Shown in pieces: positions 1-8,545 of a stretch of DNA of 39,609 nucleotides (within the stretch, counting starts at the first letter, position 1; each line of letters begins with the position of its first letter). The position numbers were made by a program, and so were the translations under genes. Under the pieces are notes generated by a model. That model made no database searches. It saw only the letters and a program-made list of their open reading frames with translations, and was not told the DNA's origin. Origin of the DNA: an uncultured Saprospiraceae bacterium (GTDB taxonomy: Bacteria > Bacteroidota > Bacteroidia > Chitinophagales > Saprospiraceae); the NCBI GenBank assembly GCA_938028705.1, contig CALIZI010000457.1, positions 1-39,609 of the forward strand. Reading direction: 5' to 3'.

Positions 1-200
1 GTCCTATTGCCCCCCTTTTACATTTTACATTTATTATTTTACATTTTACATTTCCAAAATCCACATCCCACTTCGTCCTATCGCCCCCCTTTTACATTTT
101 ACATTTATTATTTTACATTTCCAAAATCCACATCCCACTTCGTCCTATCGCCCCCCTTTTACATTTTACATTTATTATTTTACATTTTACATTTCCAAAG
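1..200. repeat. Tandem repeat, three units of 67-74 bp
   Basis: Three successive units begin at 1, 75 and 142, each starting GTCCTAT(T/C)GCCCCCC and continuing with TTTTACATTTTACATTTATT and TTTACATTTCC. The first and last units contain an extra ACATTTT heptamer relative to the second, which explains the 74 versus 67 bp spacing. The array ends just before the promoter of the E1 gene. An inverted, degraded copy of the same TTTTACATT block lies at 9828-9895. The reading frame stays open through the array, so automatic gene calls may start about 70 codons too early. Confidence 0.85.
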
Positions 201-204
201 TTTT

Positions 205-212
205 TATCTTTG
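205..212 (+). promoter_or_regulatory. -7 box TATCTTTG, leaderless-type start
   Basis: TATCTTTG matches the Bacteroidota sigma-ABfr -7 consensus TAnnTTTG exactly and ends four bases before the ATG at 217. With transcription starting a few bases after the box, the mRNA would begin at or next to the start codon. No clear -33 TTTG was found upstream, where the repeat array ends. Confidence 0.55.
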
Positions 213-216
213 CAAA

Positions 217-2208
217 ATGACTACAGAATTAGCGATTCAATACGATAAAAAACAGACGAGCAACAAGCAGTTACTGCACTTATACCGTGCATTGCTACGT
301 CCGCGAATGATAGAAGAAAAAATGTTGCTATTATTGCGACAAGGTAAAATCAGTAAATGGTTTTCGGGCATTGGTCAGGAAGCGATTTCGGTAGGCGTGA
401 CGGCAGCGATGCAGCCCGAAGAATACATCTTTCCGATGCACCGAAATTTGGGTGTATTCACCACACGCGAAGTGCCTTTGGAGCGGCTGTTTTGCCAATG
501 GCAGGGCAAGATGAAAGGCTTTACCAAAGGGCGTGACCGCTCCTTTCATTTTGGTGCGAAAGACTGGAATATTGTCGGTATGATTTCGCATTTGGGTCCA
601 CAATTATCACTGGCAAGTGGTGTGGCTATGGCGCACAAACTCAGCGGCGAGGCAAATGTTTCGGTAGCCTTTACGGGCGAAGGCGGCACGAGCGAAGGCG
701 AATTTCACGAAGCCCTCAATACGGCTGCTGTCTGGCAATTACCTGTCATTTTTGTCATTGAAAATAATGGTTACGGATTGTCCACCCCTGCAAGCGAGCA
801 GTATAGAGCCGAAAAACTATCTTTGCGCGGCGCAGGCTATGGCATGGAAGCCATTACGATTGACGGCAACAACATCCTCGAAGTTTATCACACGATAGAT
901 AAAATCGCTAAAGACCTCCGCAAAAATCCACGTCCTTTTTTGGTCGAATGTGAGACCTTCCGTATGCGCGGACACGAGGAAGCCTCCGGCACCAAGTACG
1001 TTCCCAAAGACCTCATGGACTATTGGGCAACCAAAGACCCGATTCAGAATTATGAGACATATTTATTAGAAGAAAATATATTAACACACGAATATATAGA
1101 AAAATTACGCACTGAAATAAAAGCCGAAATCAATGCAGGTTTGGACTTGGCAGCCCAAGAACCACCCGTCGATTTTTCGCTCGAAACCGAGACTACCGAC
1201 CTCTATGCGCCTTACGTTCAAAGCGTCACGCCACCCAATAATCTCTCTTCCGAAAAACGTATGATTGATGCTATTTCCGACGGCTTGAATGAAGCAATGA
1301 TCAATCACGATAAGCTCATTTTAATGGGACAAGACATTGCGGATTATGGCGGCGTGTTTAAAATTACGGCAGGTTTTACCGATAAATTTGGTAAAGAACG
1401 GGTACGCAATACGCCCCTGTGCGAAAGTGCAATCGTAGGTATTGGTTTGGGCTTGAGTATCAAGGGTTATAAGTCTATGGTCGAGATGCAATTTGCCGAT
1501 TTTGTCACTTGCGGCTTCAATCAAATCGTTAATAATCTCGCAAAATTGCATTACCGTTGGGGGCAAAATGCCGATGTGGTTATCCGAATGCCATCGGGCG
1601 GCGGCGTAGGTGCAGGACCCTTTCATTCGCAAAGCAATGAGGCTTGGTTTTTCCATGTACCGGGCTTAAAAATCCTCTACCCTTCCAATCCGCACGATGC
1701 CAAAGGCTTACTTCTCGCTGCCTTTGACGACCCCAATCCGGTCATGTATTTTGAGCATAAAGCCCTGTACAGAAGCCTTAGCACCGATGTGCCGGACGGT
1801 TATTATACTACCGAAATCGGTAAGGCAGTTTTGGCGAATGAAGGCAATGATGTGTCCGTCATTACCTATGGTATGGGTGTACATTGGGCAAAAGCCGCCA
1901 TAGAAGAAATGAACGTAGATGCAGACATTCTTGATTTACGCACTTTATTACCGCTTGATTATGAAGCGATTAACACAACTGTACAAAAAACAGGTAAAGT
2001 CATCATTCTACACGAAGATACGTTGACAGGCGGCATTGGTGCAGAAATTTCGGCATATATCAGTGAGCATCTGTTTGAGTATCTTGATGCACCCGTTGTG
2101 CGTGTAGCGAGTCTAGATACACCATTCCCCTTTGCAGCCGCACTCGAAAAAGGCTTCTTGCCTGTGGAACGATTCAGAGAACAACTGACGCAGCTTTTGG
2201 CGTATTAA
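217..2208 (+). CDS. 2-oxoacid dehydrogenase E1, fused alpha and beta subunits
   Basis: Thiamine-diphosphate-dependent E1 component, which decarboxylates a branched-chain 2-oxoacid or a related 2-oxoacid and passes the acyl group to lipoyl E2 in the cytoplasm. The 663-residue protein has the alpha half first, with the ThDP motif beginning GEGGTSEGEFHEA and running to ENNGYG, then RMRGHEEASG. The beta half follows, with MGQDIADYGGVFK, FADFVTCGFNQI, MPSGGGVGAGPFHSQ and a C-terminal transketolase-like domain (ILDLRTLLPLD). I chose the ATG at 217 because the 70 codons before it only translate the tandem repeat and a promoter box lies four bases upstream. Fused E1 proteins of this length are known in Bacteroidota. 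No E2 or E3 gene is adjacent, so the substrate (branched-chain, pyruvate or acetoin) cannot be settled; branched-chain is my preference. Confidence 0.88.
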   Translation: MTTELAIQYDKKQTSNKQLLHLYRALLRPRMIEEKMLLLLRQGKISKWFSGIGQEAISVGVTAAMQPEEYIFPMHRNLGVFTTREVPLERLFCQWQGKMKGFTKGRDRSFHFGAKDWNIVGMISHLGPQLSLASGVAMAHKLSGEANVSVAFTGEGGTSEGEFHEALNTAAVWQLPVIFVIENNGYGLSTPASEQYRAEKLSLRGAGYGMEAITIDGNNILEVYHTIDKIAKDLRKNPRPFLVECETFRMRGHEEASGTKYVPKDLMDYWATKDPIQNYETYLLEENILTHEYIEKLRTEIKAEINAGLDLAAQEPPVDFSLETETTDLYAPYVQSVTPPNNLSSEKRMIDAISDGLNEAMINHDKLILMGQDIADYGGVFKITAGFTDKFGKERVRNTPLCESAIVGIGLGLSIKGYKSMVEMQFADFVTCGFNQIVNNLAKLHYRWGQNADVVIRMPSGGGVGAGPFHSQSNEAWFFHVPGLKILYPSNPHDAKGLLLAAFDDPNPVMYFEHKALYRSLSTDVPDGYYTTEIGKAVLANEGNDVSVITYGMGVHWAKAAIEEMNVDADILDLRTLLPLDYEAINTTVQKTGKVIILHEDTLTGGIGAEISAYISEHLFEYLDAPVVRVASLDTPFPFAAALEKGFLPVERFREQLTQLLAY

Positions 2209-2333
2209 TCCAAGTTGAAACTGTTTATCTGAAAATTAAGAATGTCGTATTAGAAATTTAAAAATTATCTTGCACATTATCCTGATAATTGGTAACTTAT
2301 GCTAAAGTTCGTTATCAAAAAATAAAATTAGAA

Positions 2334-2735
2334 ATGGAGAATAAAGATATTATAGAAATAACTAAGAATTTAATAGCTCATAATAAAATAAAAGAGGCTA
2401 TTAAAAATTTGACACTTCATGTCGGAAATTCAGAAAACATAGCTTTATCTGACAGACTCATTATTCTTGATTCAAGATACGATTCATGGGAACAGAAAAG
2501 AAACCTAAATTTAATTGATGATAGTTATTCAAACTCTTTTATGAATAGAATTGTTGATGAATTAATCATTTTAGCTAAAAAAATAAACGAAATTGAACAT
2601 GAAGCAAAACCAATCATAGAATTAAATATTGATGCTGATGTTAAGGATTTTGATAATGAAAAAGAGAAGAAACTGATTGATTCTGTCAGGTCATTATTGG
2701 GGCTAAAAGGAAATGAAATTCGGGTCGTAACGTGA
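2334..2735 (+). CDS. EAD11-like effector-associated domain protein, truncated C-terminus
   Basis: Small protein of 134 residues from the ATG at 2334; an upstream TTG at 2289 would add 15 residues. Residues 1-85 are helical and resemble the effector-associated domain EAD11 of bacterial conflict systems: a short helix pair (LIAHNKIKEAIKNL), a central IILDSRYDSWEQKRNLNLI segment and a closing helix (NRIVDELIILAKKINE). These domains are thought to recruit effectors to NTPase or protease partners by homotypic contact. The tail (ELNIDADVKDF to GLKGNEIRVVT) looks like the first half of a small alpha/beta module that in relatives continues with a KGSV-type strand; here it stops. The next gene also carries an EAD11-like domain and starts 14 bases later. 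No effector or NTPase domain is fused. The family call rests on pattern memory. Confidence 0.65.
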   Translation: MENKDIIEITKNLIAHNKIKEAIKNLTLHVGNSENIALSDRLIILDSRYDSWEQKRNLNLIDDSYSNSFMNRIVDELIILAKKINEIEHEAKPIIELNIDADVKDFDNEKEKKLIDSVRSLLGLKGNEIRVVT

Positions 2736-2749
2736 ATAGAGATTAAGTC

Positions 2750-3214
2750 ATGGCAGAGAAAAATAAACTTCGCATCAACCTTATATCCGAAATGGTTGAA
2801 GCCTTTCTAAAAAGTGATGGCAAACTTGACTCCATTGAAGTAAAAGAACTCACAACAAAATTGATAAACCTCATTGAATCTACCTCACCGACTACCGGAG
2901 ATATGTCGATTGTTGAGATAGAGGCATTGGTTCAAAAATATGATTCTGCCGAAATCAGAGCACTCAAACTGGACATCAAGGAAATTCTGGAAAAAGACAC
3001 CATAAAAGCCATGAAGGAATTGAAGAATAGATTGAGAGACGATTGCTCTCTATTTGACGATATTACAGGACTCATAGCGAGATATAATAGAATTGACAAA
3101 TATTTACATAAAGGAACGATAAAATACGGCGATGCCCATATAGAGTTTACAAAAATTGATAATTCCGTGATTATGATGGTGAATGAAGTCGGAAAAGATG
3201 ATTTGAAAAAATAA
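2750..3214 (+). CDS. EAD11-like effector-associated domain protein
   Basis: A 154-residue protein. Residues 75-150 match the EAD11 pattern better than the neighbour does: LKLDIKEILEKDTIKAMKEL, then LIARYNRIDKYLHKGTI, then a final helix (HIEFTKIDNSVIMMVNEV). The first 70 residues form a separate helical region (INLISEMVEAFLKSDGKLDS, LTTKLINLIESTS) that I do not recognise; it may be a second adaptor domain. The gene starts 14 bases after its EAD11-like neighbour, so the two are probably co-transcribed, and the two proteins could pair through like domains. No catalytic residues are visible. It may be an adaptor whose effector lies elsewhere, or a relic of a larger system. Confidence 0.65.
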   Translation: MAEKNKLRINLISEMVEAFLKSDGKLDSIEVKELTTKLINLIESTSPTTGDMSIVEIEALVQKYDSAEIRALKLDIKEILEKDTIKAMKELKNRLRDDCSLFDDITGLIARYNRIDKYLHKGTIKYGDAHIEFTKIDNSVIMMVNEVGKDDLKK

Positions 3215-3416
3215 ATTGTCTAAATACTTCCCAATATCAAGTTCCTCATAGTCAAATAAAACTCCCAAAAATACTACGCGGCAACTCTCCAATCGTATTA
3301 AATAAATATAAAATAATTGTATTTTTGTCTAATTTTCAATCATTTAAAAAATAATAATATTTTTATTTTAAAATAATAAAAAAAATAACAATATTTGAGT
3401 TTTAAATGAATACGAA

Positions 3417-3956
3417 ATGATGCTTACGAAACCAACACTCATCCTATTCTTATTACTTGCGCTAATGACCAACCTGACTGCTCAAAGCTATGAGTGGAAT
3501 TACAGAGATTCGATACAGGTGATACTTGGCGGCACCGTAGAATATCCTGTGGAGAGCGGCAGGGTAGATATATTGACCGATGAATATGCCATTGAGGTCG
3601 AATTTGCCAACAAATGGAAGGATGCCATCGGGCAAGCCCTGTGGTATGGTTTGCAAACCAACAGACAACCTGCGATTGTTCTGGTCAAGAAAACAAAAGC
3701 GGATTACAAATATGTCATTCAATTAGGCTCGGCATTGAACTATGCCAAACTGGACATCAAAGTATGGATTTGGCCCGATGATTTTACAGACCGAGAACCC
3801 GCCACATACAACGCAGTTCCGGTAAATTCCGGCAAATACTGGATGACAAAAAGTTCGCGCAAAAGACACAACCCTTCGTGCAGATATTACAAAAAGTATA
3901 AAGGAAGATATTGCGAAAATACTGAAGGAACAGCTTGTATGTTGTGCGGCGGCTGA
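3417..3956 (+). CDS. Exported PD-(D/E)XK-like protein with Cys-rich tail
   Basis: The 179-residue product begins with a signal peptide (hydrophobic residues 7-20, likely cleavage after TAQ). Residues 40-110 contain GRVDILTDEYAIEVEFANKW followed by KDAIGQALWYG, a pattern I associate with a widespread PD-(D/E)XK-fold family: D51, E60, E62 and the helix Gln (Q73). The usual Lys of the motif is not in its standard place. The tail (residues 140-179) has H151, C155, C166, C174 and C177 in YWMTKSSRKRHNPSCRYY and ACMLCGG, a pattern seen at the end of several exported proteins and probably metal-binding. It follows the EAD11 pair after 200 bases of AT-rich DNA. Nuclease activity is inference only. Its export argues against a role in cytoplasmic defence. 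Confidence 0.6.
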   Translation: MMLTKPTLILFLLLALMTNLTAQSYEWNYRDSIQVILGGTVEYPVESGRVDILTDEYAIEVEFANKWKDAIGQALWYGLQTNRQPAIVLVKKTKADYKYVIQLGSALNYAKLDIKVWIWPDDFTDREPATYNAVPVNSGKYWMTKSSRKRHNPSCRYYKKYKGRYCENTEGTACMLCGG

Positions 3957-3971
3957 GTTGCTTATTTTTCC

Positions 3972-3979
3972 TAACTTTA
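3972..3979 (+). promoter_or_regulatory. -7-like box TAACTTTA, leaderless-type start
   Basis: TAACTTTA matches TAnnTTTG with one change (G to A) and is followed by CGCC and then the ATG at 3984. The four-base spacing is the same as for the genes starting at 217 and 9972. No -33 TTTG is evident. Confidence 0.4.
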
Positions 3980-3983
3980 CGCC

Positions 3984-4661
3984 ATGAATATCCATGCCTG
4001 TATTTTCGACCTCGACGGGGTGATTGTGGACACCGCCAAATACCACTACCGCTCATGGCGCAAACTTGCCAACTCACTCGGTTTTGATTTCAGCGAAGCC
4101 GATAATGAGCAACTCAAAGGCGTAAGCCGCATGCAGTCCTTAGAGATTATTCTTGGTATTGGCAACAAAACGCTTGATGAAGCCGAAAAACAAGCACTTG
4201 CCGCCCAAAAAAACGATTGGTTTTTGGAATACATCCATACCATGACTCCCGATGAAATACTGCCCGGTGTCATTCCTTTTTTAGAAAATTTGAAGACACA
4301 GAATATTCGGATTGCACTCGGTTCGGCAAGTAAAAATGCGGTGCCGACCCTCAAAAAAGTCAAGCTGTTAGATGCCTTTGAGGTCATCATTGATGGTACA
4401 AAAACGACACGTTCCAAACCCGACCCGCAGGTGTTTCTGTTAGCAGCAAAAGGGCTTGGTATTGCTCCCCAACATTGCATAGTATTTGAAGATGCTGCCA
4501 AAGGCATTGAAGCGGCACTTAGCGCGAATATGTATGCCGTAGGTCTAGGTAATGCAGATGAACTTGCACAAGCACACACCGTCATTCCTTCCTTTGAACA
4601 CATCAATTTAGAAACAGTAAAAAGGTTGTTAAGTAGTGCGACAAAAATATTGAACCACTAA
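3984..4661 (+). CDS. pgmB: Beta-phosphoglucomutase, HAD family
   Basis: Interconverts beta-glucose 1-phosphate and glucose 6-phosphate. The 225-residue length is typical. HAD motifs are visible: motif I FDLDGVIVDT (nucleophile D9, acid/base D11), a cap segment with HYRSWRKLA and LKGVSRMQSLEIIL, motif II GSASKN, the motif III Lys in KTTRSKPDPQVF, and motif IV VFEDAAKGIEAA. The gene lies just upstream of a GH65 phosphorylase that would produce beta-glucose 1-phosphate, the standard pairing. Its last codons and stop (ILNH, stop at 4659-4661) fall inside the left arm of a repeat element, so the C-terminus has been set by that insertion. A short leaderless-type promoter precedes it. Confidence 0.9.
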   Translation: MNIHACIFDLDGVIVDTAKYHYRSWRKLANSLGFDFSEADNEQLKGVSRMQSLEIILGIGNKTLDEAEKQALAAQKNDWFLEYIHTMTPDEILPGVIPFLENLKTQNIRIALGSASKNAVPTLKKVKLLDAFEVIIDGTKTTRSKPDPQVFLLAAKGLGIAPQHCIVFEDAAKGIEAALSANMYAVGLGNADELAQAHTVIPSFEHINLETVKRLLSSATKILNH

Positions 4662-4841
4662 GTACACGAAAAACACGAAGGTCGAATTAACCCCGTTCTT
4701 CAACGGGGCAGGCTGCAAAGGTCACTAATTAATTTTATAATGTATTGGCTATGAGATTCTTGTGTTCTTTTTCCCGATAGCTATCGGGATAGTTCGATTT
4801 ATCCCGAAAGCTTTCGGGATTCGTGCGCTTTGTGGTTCAAA
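4650..4841. repeat. Nested palindromic element between pgmB and the GH65 gene
   Basis: Outer imperfect inverted arms TTGAACCACTAAGTACACGAA (4650-4670) and TCGTGCGCTTTGTGGTTCAA (4821-4840) enclose three smaller palindromes: CCCCGTT-CTTC-AACGGGG (4691-4708), TCCCGATAG-CTATCGGGA (4772-4789) and ATCCCGAAAG-CTTTCGGGAT (4801-4820). It supplies the pgmB stop codon and the upstream TTTG of the next promoter. Confidence 0.75.
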
Positions 4842-4861
4842 AAATTGTTAGTTTATTTTTG
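4829..4861 (+). promoter_or_regulatory. Promoter of the GH65 gene (TTTG-N21-TATTTTTG)
   Basis: TTTG at 4829-4832 and a perfect TAnnTTTG box (TATTTTTG, 4854-4861) are separated by 21 bases, close to the spacing of Bacteroidota housekeeping promoters. The predicted leader is about 35 bases before the ATG at 4901. The -33 half lies inside the right arm of the repeat element. Confidence 0.55.
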
Positions 4862-4900
4862 TCTCATTACTTAGTTTAAAAAAATCTGACCTCTTTTATT

Positions 4901-7228
4901 ATGAAAAATTACTTATCACACCACGATTGGCAAATCGTAGAAAATGGCTTTCATGGGGCGTACAATCGCATTTCTGAAAGTGTATTTAGCATCGGAAATG
5001 GTCGGATGGGGCAACGTGCAAATTTTGAAGAAACCTACTCCGGCGATACGCTGCAAGGCAGCTATGTAGCGGGTGTCTATTATCCTGATAAGACGCGAGT
5101 GGGCTGGTGGAAAAACGGTTATCCCGAATATTTTGCTAAGGTACTGAATGCCTGTAACTGGATTGGGATTGATGTAAAAGTCAATAATACGGTATTGGAT
5201 TTGGCAAAAAGTGATGTCACAAATTTTCAACGTATATTGGATATGCAGCGTGGCGTATTGGAGCGTAAATTTACAGCTACACTACCGGAAGGTGAGCGCA
5301 TTCATGTCAAATCCACACGCTTTTGTAGCCTTGCAGATGATGAAATCGGTGTGATTCGTTATGCCATAGAATGTGAGTTTGACGGCGAACTCACTATCTC
5401 ACCTTATCTTGATTTTGATATTAAAAATGAAGATGCAAATTATGATGAAAAATTTTGGGAGGAAGTCAAGCGCGAGGTAACAACCTCTGAAGGCTATATT
5501 ACCGCCGCTACGCGCAAGACTGATTTTCACGTCTGTACAGGGATGTATTTTGACATTTTTTTAAATAAAAAAAATATTAATACTATTAAAAAAGAAAATA
5601 TTACGAAAACTATTTTTGAAAAAGAAAAATACATTTCAAATATTATTAAATTAAAAATAAAAAAAGGCGATGAAGTCATTATTTACAAATATGCCGTCAA
5701 TGCTTCTTCCGAAAATCATCCGAAAAATACGCTTGTTGAAAATGCTAAAAATGCGCTACACCATGCAGTCAAAAAAGGCTTCAAAACCATGCTCGAAGAA
5801 CAAACAGCAGCTTGGGCGGCACGTTGGCGAGATAGCGATATTGTAATTGAAGGAGATGTAGCCGCACAGCAAGGTATTCGCTTCAATATTTTCCAATTAT
5901 ACCAAACCTATACAGGCGAAGATGAACGCCTCAATATAGGACCAAAAGGCTTTACGGGCGAAAAATACGGCGGCAGCACCTATTGGGATACAGAAGCCTA
6001 TTGCCTGCCTTTTTACCTGAGTACGGCAGACGAGCGTGTAGCACGCAATTTATTGATTTACAGATATAAACACCTGCAAAAAGCCATAGAAAACGCCGAA
6101 AAATTAGGTTTCATAGACGGTGCAGCCCTTTACCCAATGGTCACAATGAACGGCGAAGAATGCCATAATGAATGGGAAATTACTTTTGAAGAAATTCACC
6201 GGAATGCAGCGATTGCTTACGCTATTTTTGATTATATGCGCTATACGGGCGATAAGGCGTATTTGGCAGATTACGGCTTGGAAGTGCTGATTGGTATAGC
6301 GCGTTTTTGGGTGCAAAGGGTCAATTATTCCAATCAAAAAGGAGCTTACGTCATACTCGGCGTGACGGGTCCGAATGAATACGAAAATAATGTCAACAAC
6401 AATTGGTACACCAACTTTAGTGCAAAGAAATGTTTAGAGTTGGCGATGGAATCTGTGGTGTGGGTGAAAGAAAATCAACCCGAAAAATATAGTGCGATAA
6501 TTCAAAAAACACAATTCAACGAAACCGAAGAACAAGCACAATGGCAACAAATCTGCGACCACATTTACCTGCCCGAATACGAAGAGTTTGGTATTGCTTT
6601 GCAGCAAGACGGCTTTTTAGACAAAGACATTATTCCGGTTAGCGACCTTGCCGAAGCCGACCGTCCGCTTTGTCAAAAATGGTCGTGGGATAGGATTTTG
6701 CGCTCTTGTTATATCAAGCAGGCGGATGTGTTGCAGGGTATGTATTTTTATGAACATTGCTTTGATGAAGCCACGATTCGTCGCAATTTCGATTTTTACG
6801 AACCGCTTACCGTTCACGAATCATCCCTCTCACCCTGCGTACACGCGATACTCGCCGCCCGACTCGGCTACCACGACAAAGCCTACCAAATGTACCTCCG
6901 CACCGCCCGCCTCGACCTCGACGATTATAATAATGATACCGAAGATGGCTGTCACATTACGAGCATGGCAGGTACATGGATGGCAGTCGTCAAAGGCTTC
7001 GGAGGAATGCGTGTACATGAAGGCAGTCTTCACCTTCGCCCCTTCCTGCCCAAGCAATGGACAAGCTATGCTTTTAAGATTCGTTGGCGTGCTAGTTTGC
7101 TGAATGTGAAGGTGACGAAAACGGGAACGGTCATCGAAAATGAATCGGATGTACTCGCTCGTATCGTTTTATTTGATGATGTGTTGGAGGTTAAAGGTGG
7201 AGCGCAGATTGAGACAAACTTTGAATGA
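4901..7228 (+). CDS. GH65 disaccharide phosphorylase, probably maltose phosphorylase
   Basis: Inverting phosphorolysis of an alpha-glucoside, most likely maltose, to glucose and beta-glucose 1-phosphate, which PgmB would then convert. The 775-residue length fits cytoplasmic GH65 enzymes. The N-terminal beta-sandwich begins with SHHDWQIVENGF and ESVFSIGNGRMGQRANFEET. The (alpha/alpha)6 barrel contains GPKGFTGEKYGGSTYWDTEA, EWEITFEEIHRNAAIAYA and TGPNEYENNVNNNWYTN, where E493 is the expected general acid. The C-terminal sheet region includes DTEDGCHITSMAGTWMAVVKGFGG. Maltose, kojibiose, trehalose and nigerose phosphorylases share this scaffold, so the exact sugar is uncertain. The gene has its own predicted promoter. 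Residues 215-270 are encoded by unusually A-rich codons. Confidence 0.88.
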   Translation: MKNYLSHHDWQIVENGFHGAYNRISESVFSIGNGRMGQRANFEETYSGDTLQGSYVAGVYYPDKTRVGWWKNGYPEYFAKVLNACNWIGIDVKVNNTVLDLAKSDVTNFQRILDMQRGVLERKFTATLPEGERIHVKSTRFCSLADDEIGVIRYAIECEFDGELTISPYLDFDIKNEDANYDEKFWEEVKREVTTSEGYITAATRKTDFHVCTGMYFDIFLNKKNINTIKKENITKTIFEKEKYISNIIKLKIKKGDEVIIYKYAVNASSENHPKNTLVENAKNALHHAVKKGFKTMLEEQTAAWAARWRDSDIVIEGDVAAQQGIRFNIFQLYQTYTGEDERLNIGPKGFTGEKYGGSTYWDTEAYCLPFYLSTADERVARNLLIYRYKHLQKAIENAEKLGFIDGAALYPMVTMNGEECHNEWEITFEEIHRNAAIAYAIFDYMRYTGDKAYLADYGLEVLIGIARFWVQRVNYSNQKGAYVILGVTGPNEYENNVNNNWYTNFSAKKCLELAMESVVWVKENQPEKYSAIIQKTQFNETEEQAQWQQICDHIYLPEYEEFGIALQQDGFLDKDIIPVSDLAEADRPLCQKWSWDRILRSCYIKQADVLQGMYFYEHCFDEATIRRNFDFYEPLTVHESSLSPCVHAILAARLGYHDKAYQMYLRTARLDLDDYNNDTEDGCHITSMAGTWMAVVKGFGGMRVHEGSLHLRPFLPKQWTSYAFKIRWRASLLNVKVTKTGTVIENESDVLARIVLFDDVLEVKGGAQIETNFE

Positions 7229-7285
7229 ACATAAAATTTGTCATTCTCCATTATTTACCCCAATTTTGCTGTGCAAAACATCTTC

Positions 7286-8518
7286 ATGCCACAGCCACCT
7301 ACATATTTCACTCGTCAAAACCTTGCATGGTTCATCTGTGCGGTGTTGATAGTCGCACTGTTGGTGTCCAAATTTTTGTTGACGGTGGGTATGTTGGCAC
7401 TTATTGGCTTGGGTTTGGTGCAGCGCGACATTCAGGCGGTTTTCCGAAAATTCCTTAGCGATAAAGCCTTGATTGCTACCACATCTATATTTTTTATCGT
7501 CCTCGTCAGCGGGCTGTACTCCGAAAACACCGCCTACTTCATAGAGCGTTTACGCATCAAACTTCCTTTTCTGTTGCTGCCTTTGGCTTATGCCGGATTG
7601 CCCCGATTCACGCCCCGACAATACCATAGTTTACTCTACCTCCTCGTTGTGGTCATGGTCATTTCAAGTATAGGCGTAGGCATCAATTATGCGACGAATT
7701 TTGACGCTATCACCGCTGACATTGGGCGTAGCGGTTCTGTGCCTACGCCTATACATCACATCCGGTTTAGCTTGTTGATTGCCTTATCGGTATTCGCAGG
7801 TATTTTTTTATTTAATAAAAATTTTTATATAAAATTTCCTATTGAAAAATATATTCTATTGGCTTGCGCTATATTGCTAATCGTGTTTTTACACATCCTC
7901 TCGGTGCGTAGCGGTTTACTGGCTTTATACCTTGCGGCTATGGCACTCGTTGTGCGATATATACTACTCACTAAGCGTTATGCTATCGGGCTAATGATGT
8001 TGATAAGTATTGTGGCTTTGCCTATATTTGCATTCTGGTTTTCACCTGCGTTTAAGGCACAAGCCTATATGCTAAGGCATAATTATATTGAGTTTTTTAT
8101 CAAAAAAAATATTGGCGAATACTCTGATACTCAACGCCTTGCATCCTACCTAATGGCTATCAAAGCCACCAAAACTCACCCATTCATCGGTGTAGGTATG
8201 GGCGACATAAAAGACGCGACTACACAAAGCTACCAAACCCATTATCCCAATGTATCACCCAAACTACCGCACAATCAATTCCTATTTTTCTACACCGCTA
8301 CGGGCTTGATTGGATTGACGTTTTTCGCCTTTGCATTCCTCTTTCCATTATGGTATAAAAAAAGATACCGCGATGCTCTTTTTCTGGCTTTTTACGCCAT
8401 TGTATTCACCTCATTTATGGTAGAAGCAACATTGGAAACTGCGATTGGAACAGCATTTTATATTTTATTTTTATTAATTATTCAGAAACAGGTGGAGGTT
8501 GAACAGTTAATCAGGTAA
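7286..8518 (+). CDS. O-antigen ligase / polymerase-like membrane protein
   Basis: A polytopic inner-membrane protein with about ten hydrophobic segments. It resembles the Wzy/WaaL O-antigen ligase superfamily, which joins or polymerises lipid-linked glycans at the periplasmic face. Supporting features are the large loop with HPFIGVGMGDIKDAT and PKLPHNQFLFFYTATGLIGL, the characteristic late segment with the conserved PHNxxL-type His, plus an early RLRIKLPFLLLPLAY segment. The ATG at 7286 gives 410 residues; a TTG at 7238 would add 16 weak residues. It starts 57 bases after the GH65 stop, but there is no metabolic link. No other glycan assembly genes adjoin it, so the polysaccharide is unknown. 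Confidence 0.75.
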   Translation: MPQPPTYFTRQNLAWFICAVLIVALLVSKFLLTVGMLALIGLGLVQRDIQAVFRKFLSDKALIATTSIFFIVLVSGLYSENTAYFIERLRIKLPFLLLPLAYAGLPRFTPRQYHSLLYLLVVVMVISSIGVGINYATNFDAITADIGRSGSVPTPIHHIRFSLLIALSVFAGIFLFNKNFYIKFPIEKYILLACAILLIVFLHILSVRSGLLALYLAAMALVVRYILLTKRYAIGLMMLISIVALPIFAFWFSPAFKAQAYMLRHNYIEFFIKKNIGEYSDTQRLASYLMAIKATKTHPFIGVGMGDIKDATTQSYQTHYPNVSPKLPHNQFLFFYTATGLIGLTFFAFAFLFPLWYKKRYRDALFLAFYAIVFTSFMVEATLETAIGTAFYILFLLIIQKQVEVEQLIR

Positions 8519-8545
8519 TTGATGAATCAGGCTAACCCACATCTT

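Noticed and set aside
7-216. N-terminal extension of the E1 protein
   Set aside because: The 70 codons translate the tandem TTTTACATT repeat, and a promoter box lies between them and the better ATG at 217.
3104-4077. Minus-strand frames across the exported PD-(D/E)XK-like gene
   Set aside because: They overlap a gene with a clear signal peptide and conserved motifs and show no features of their own.
4046-4606. 186-codon minus-strand frame opposite pgmB
   Set aside because: It is antisense to a clear beta-phosphoglucomutase and its composition (Ser/Ala/Phe-rich) fits a shadow frame.
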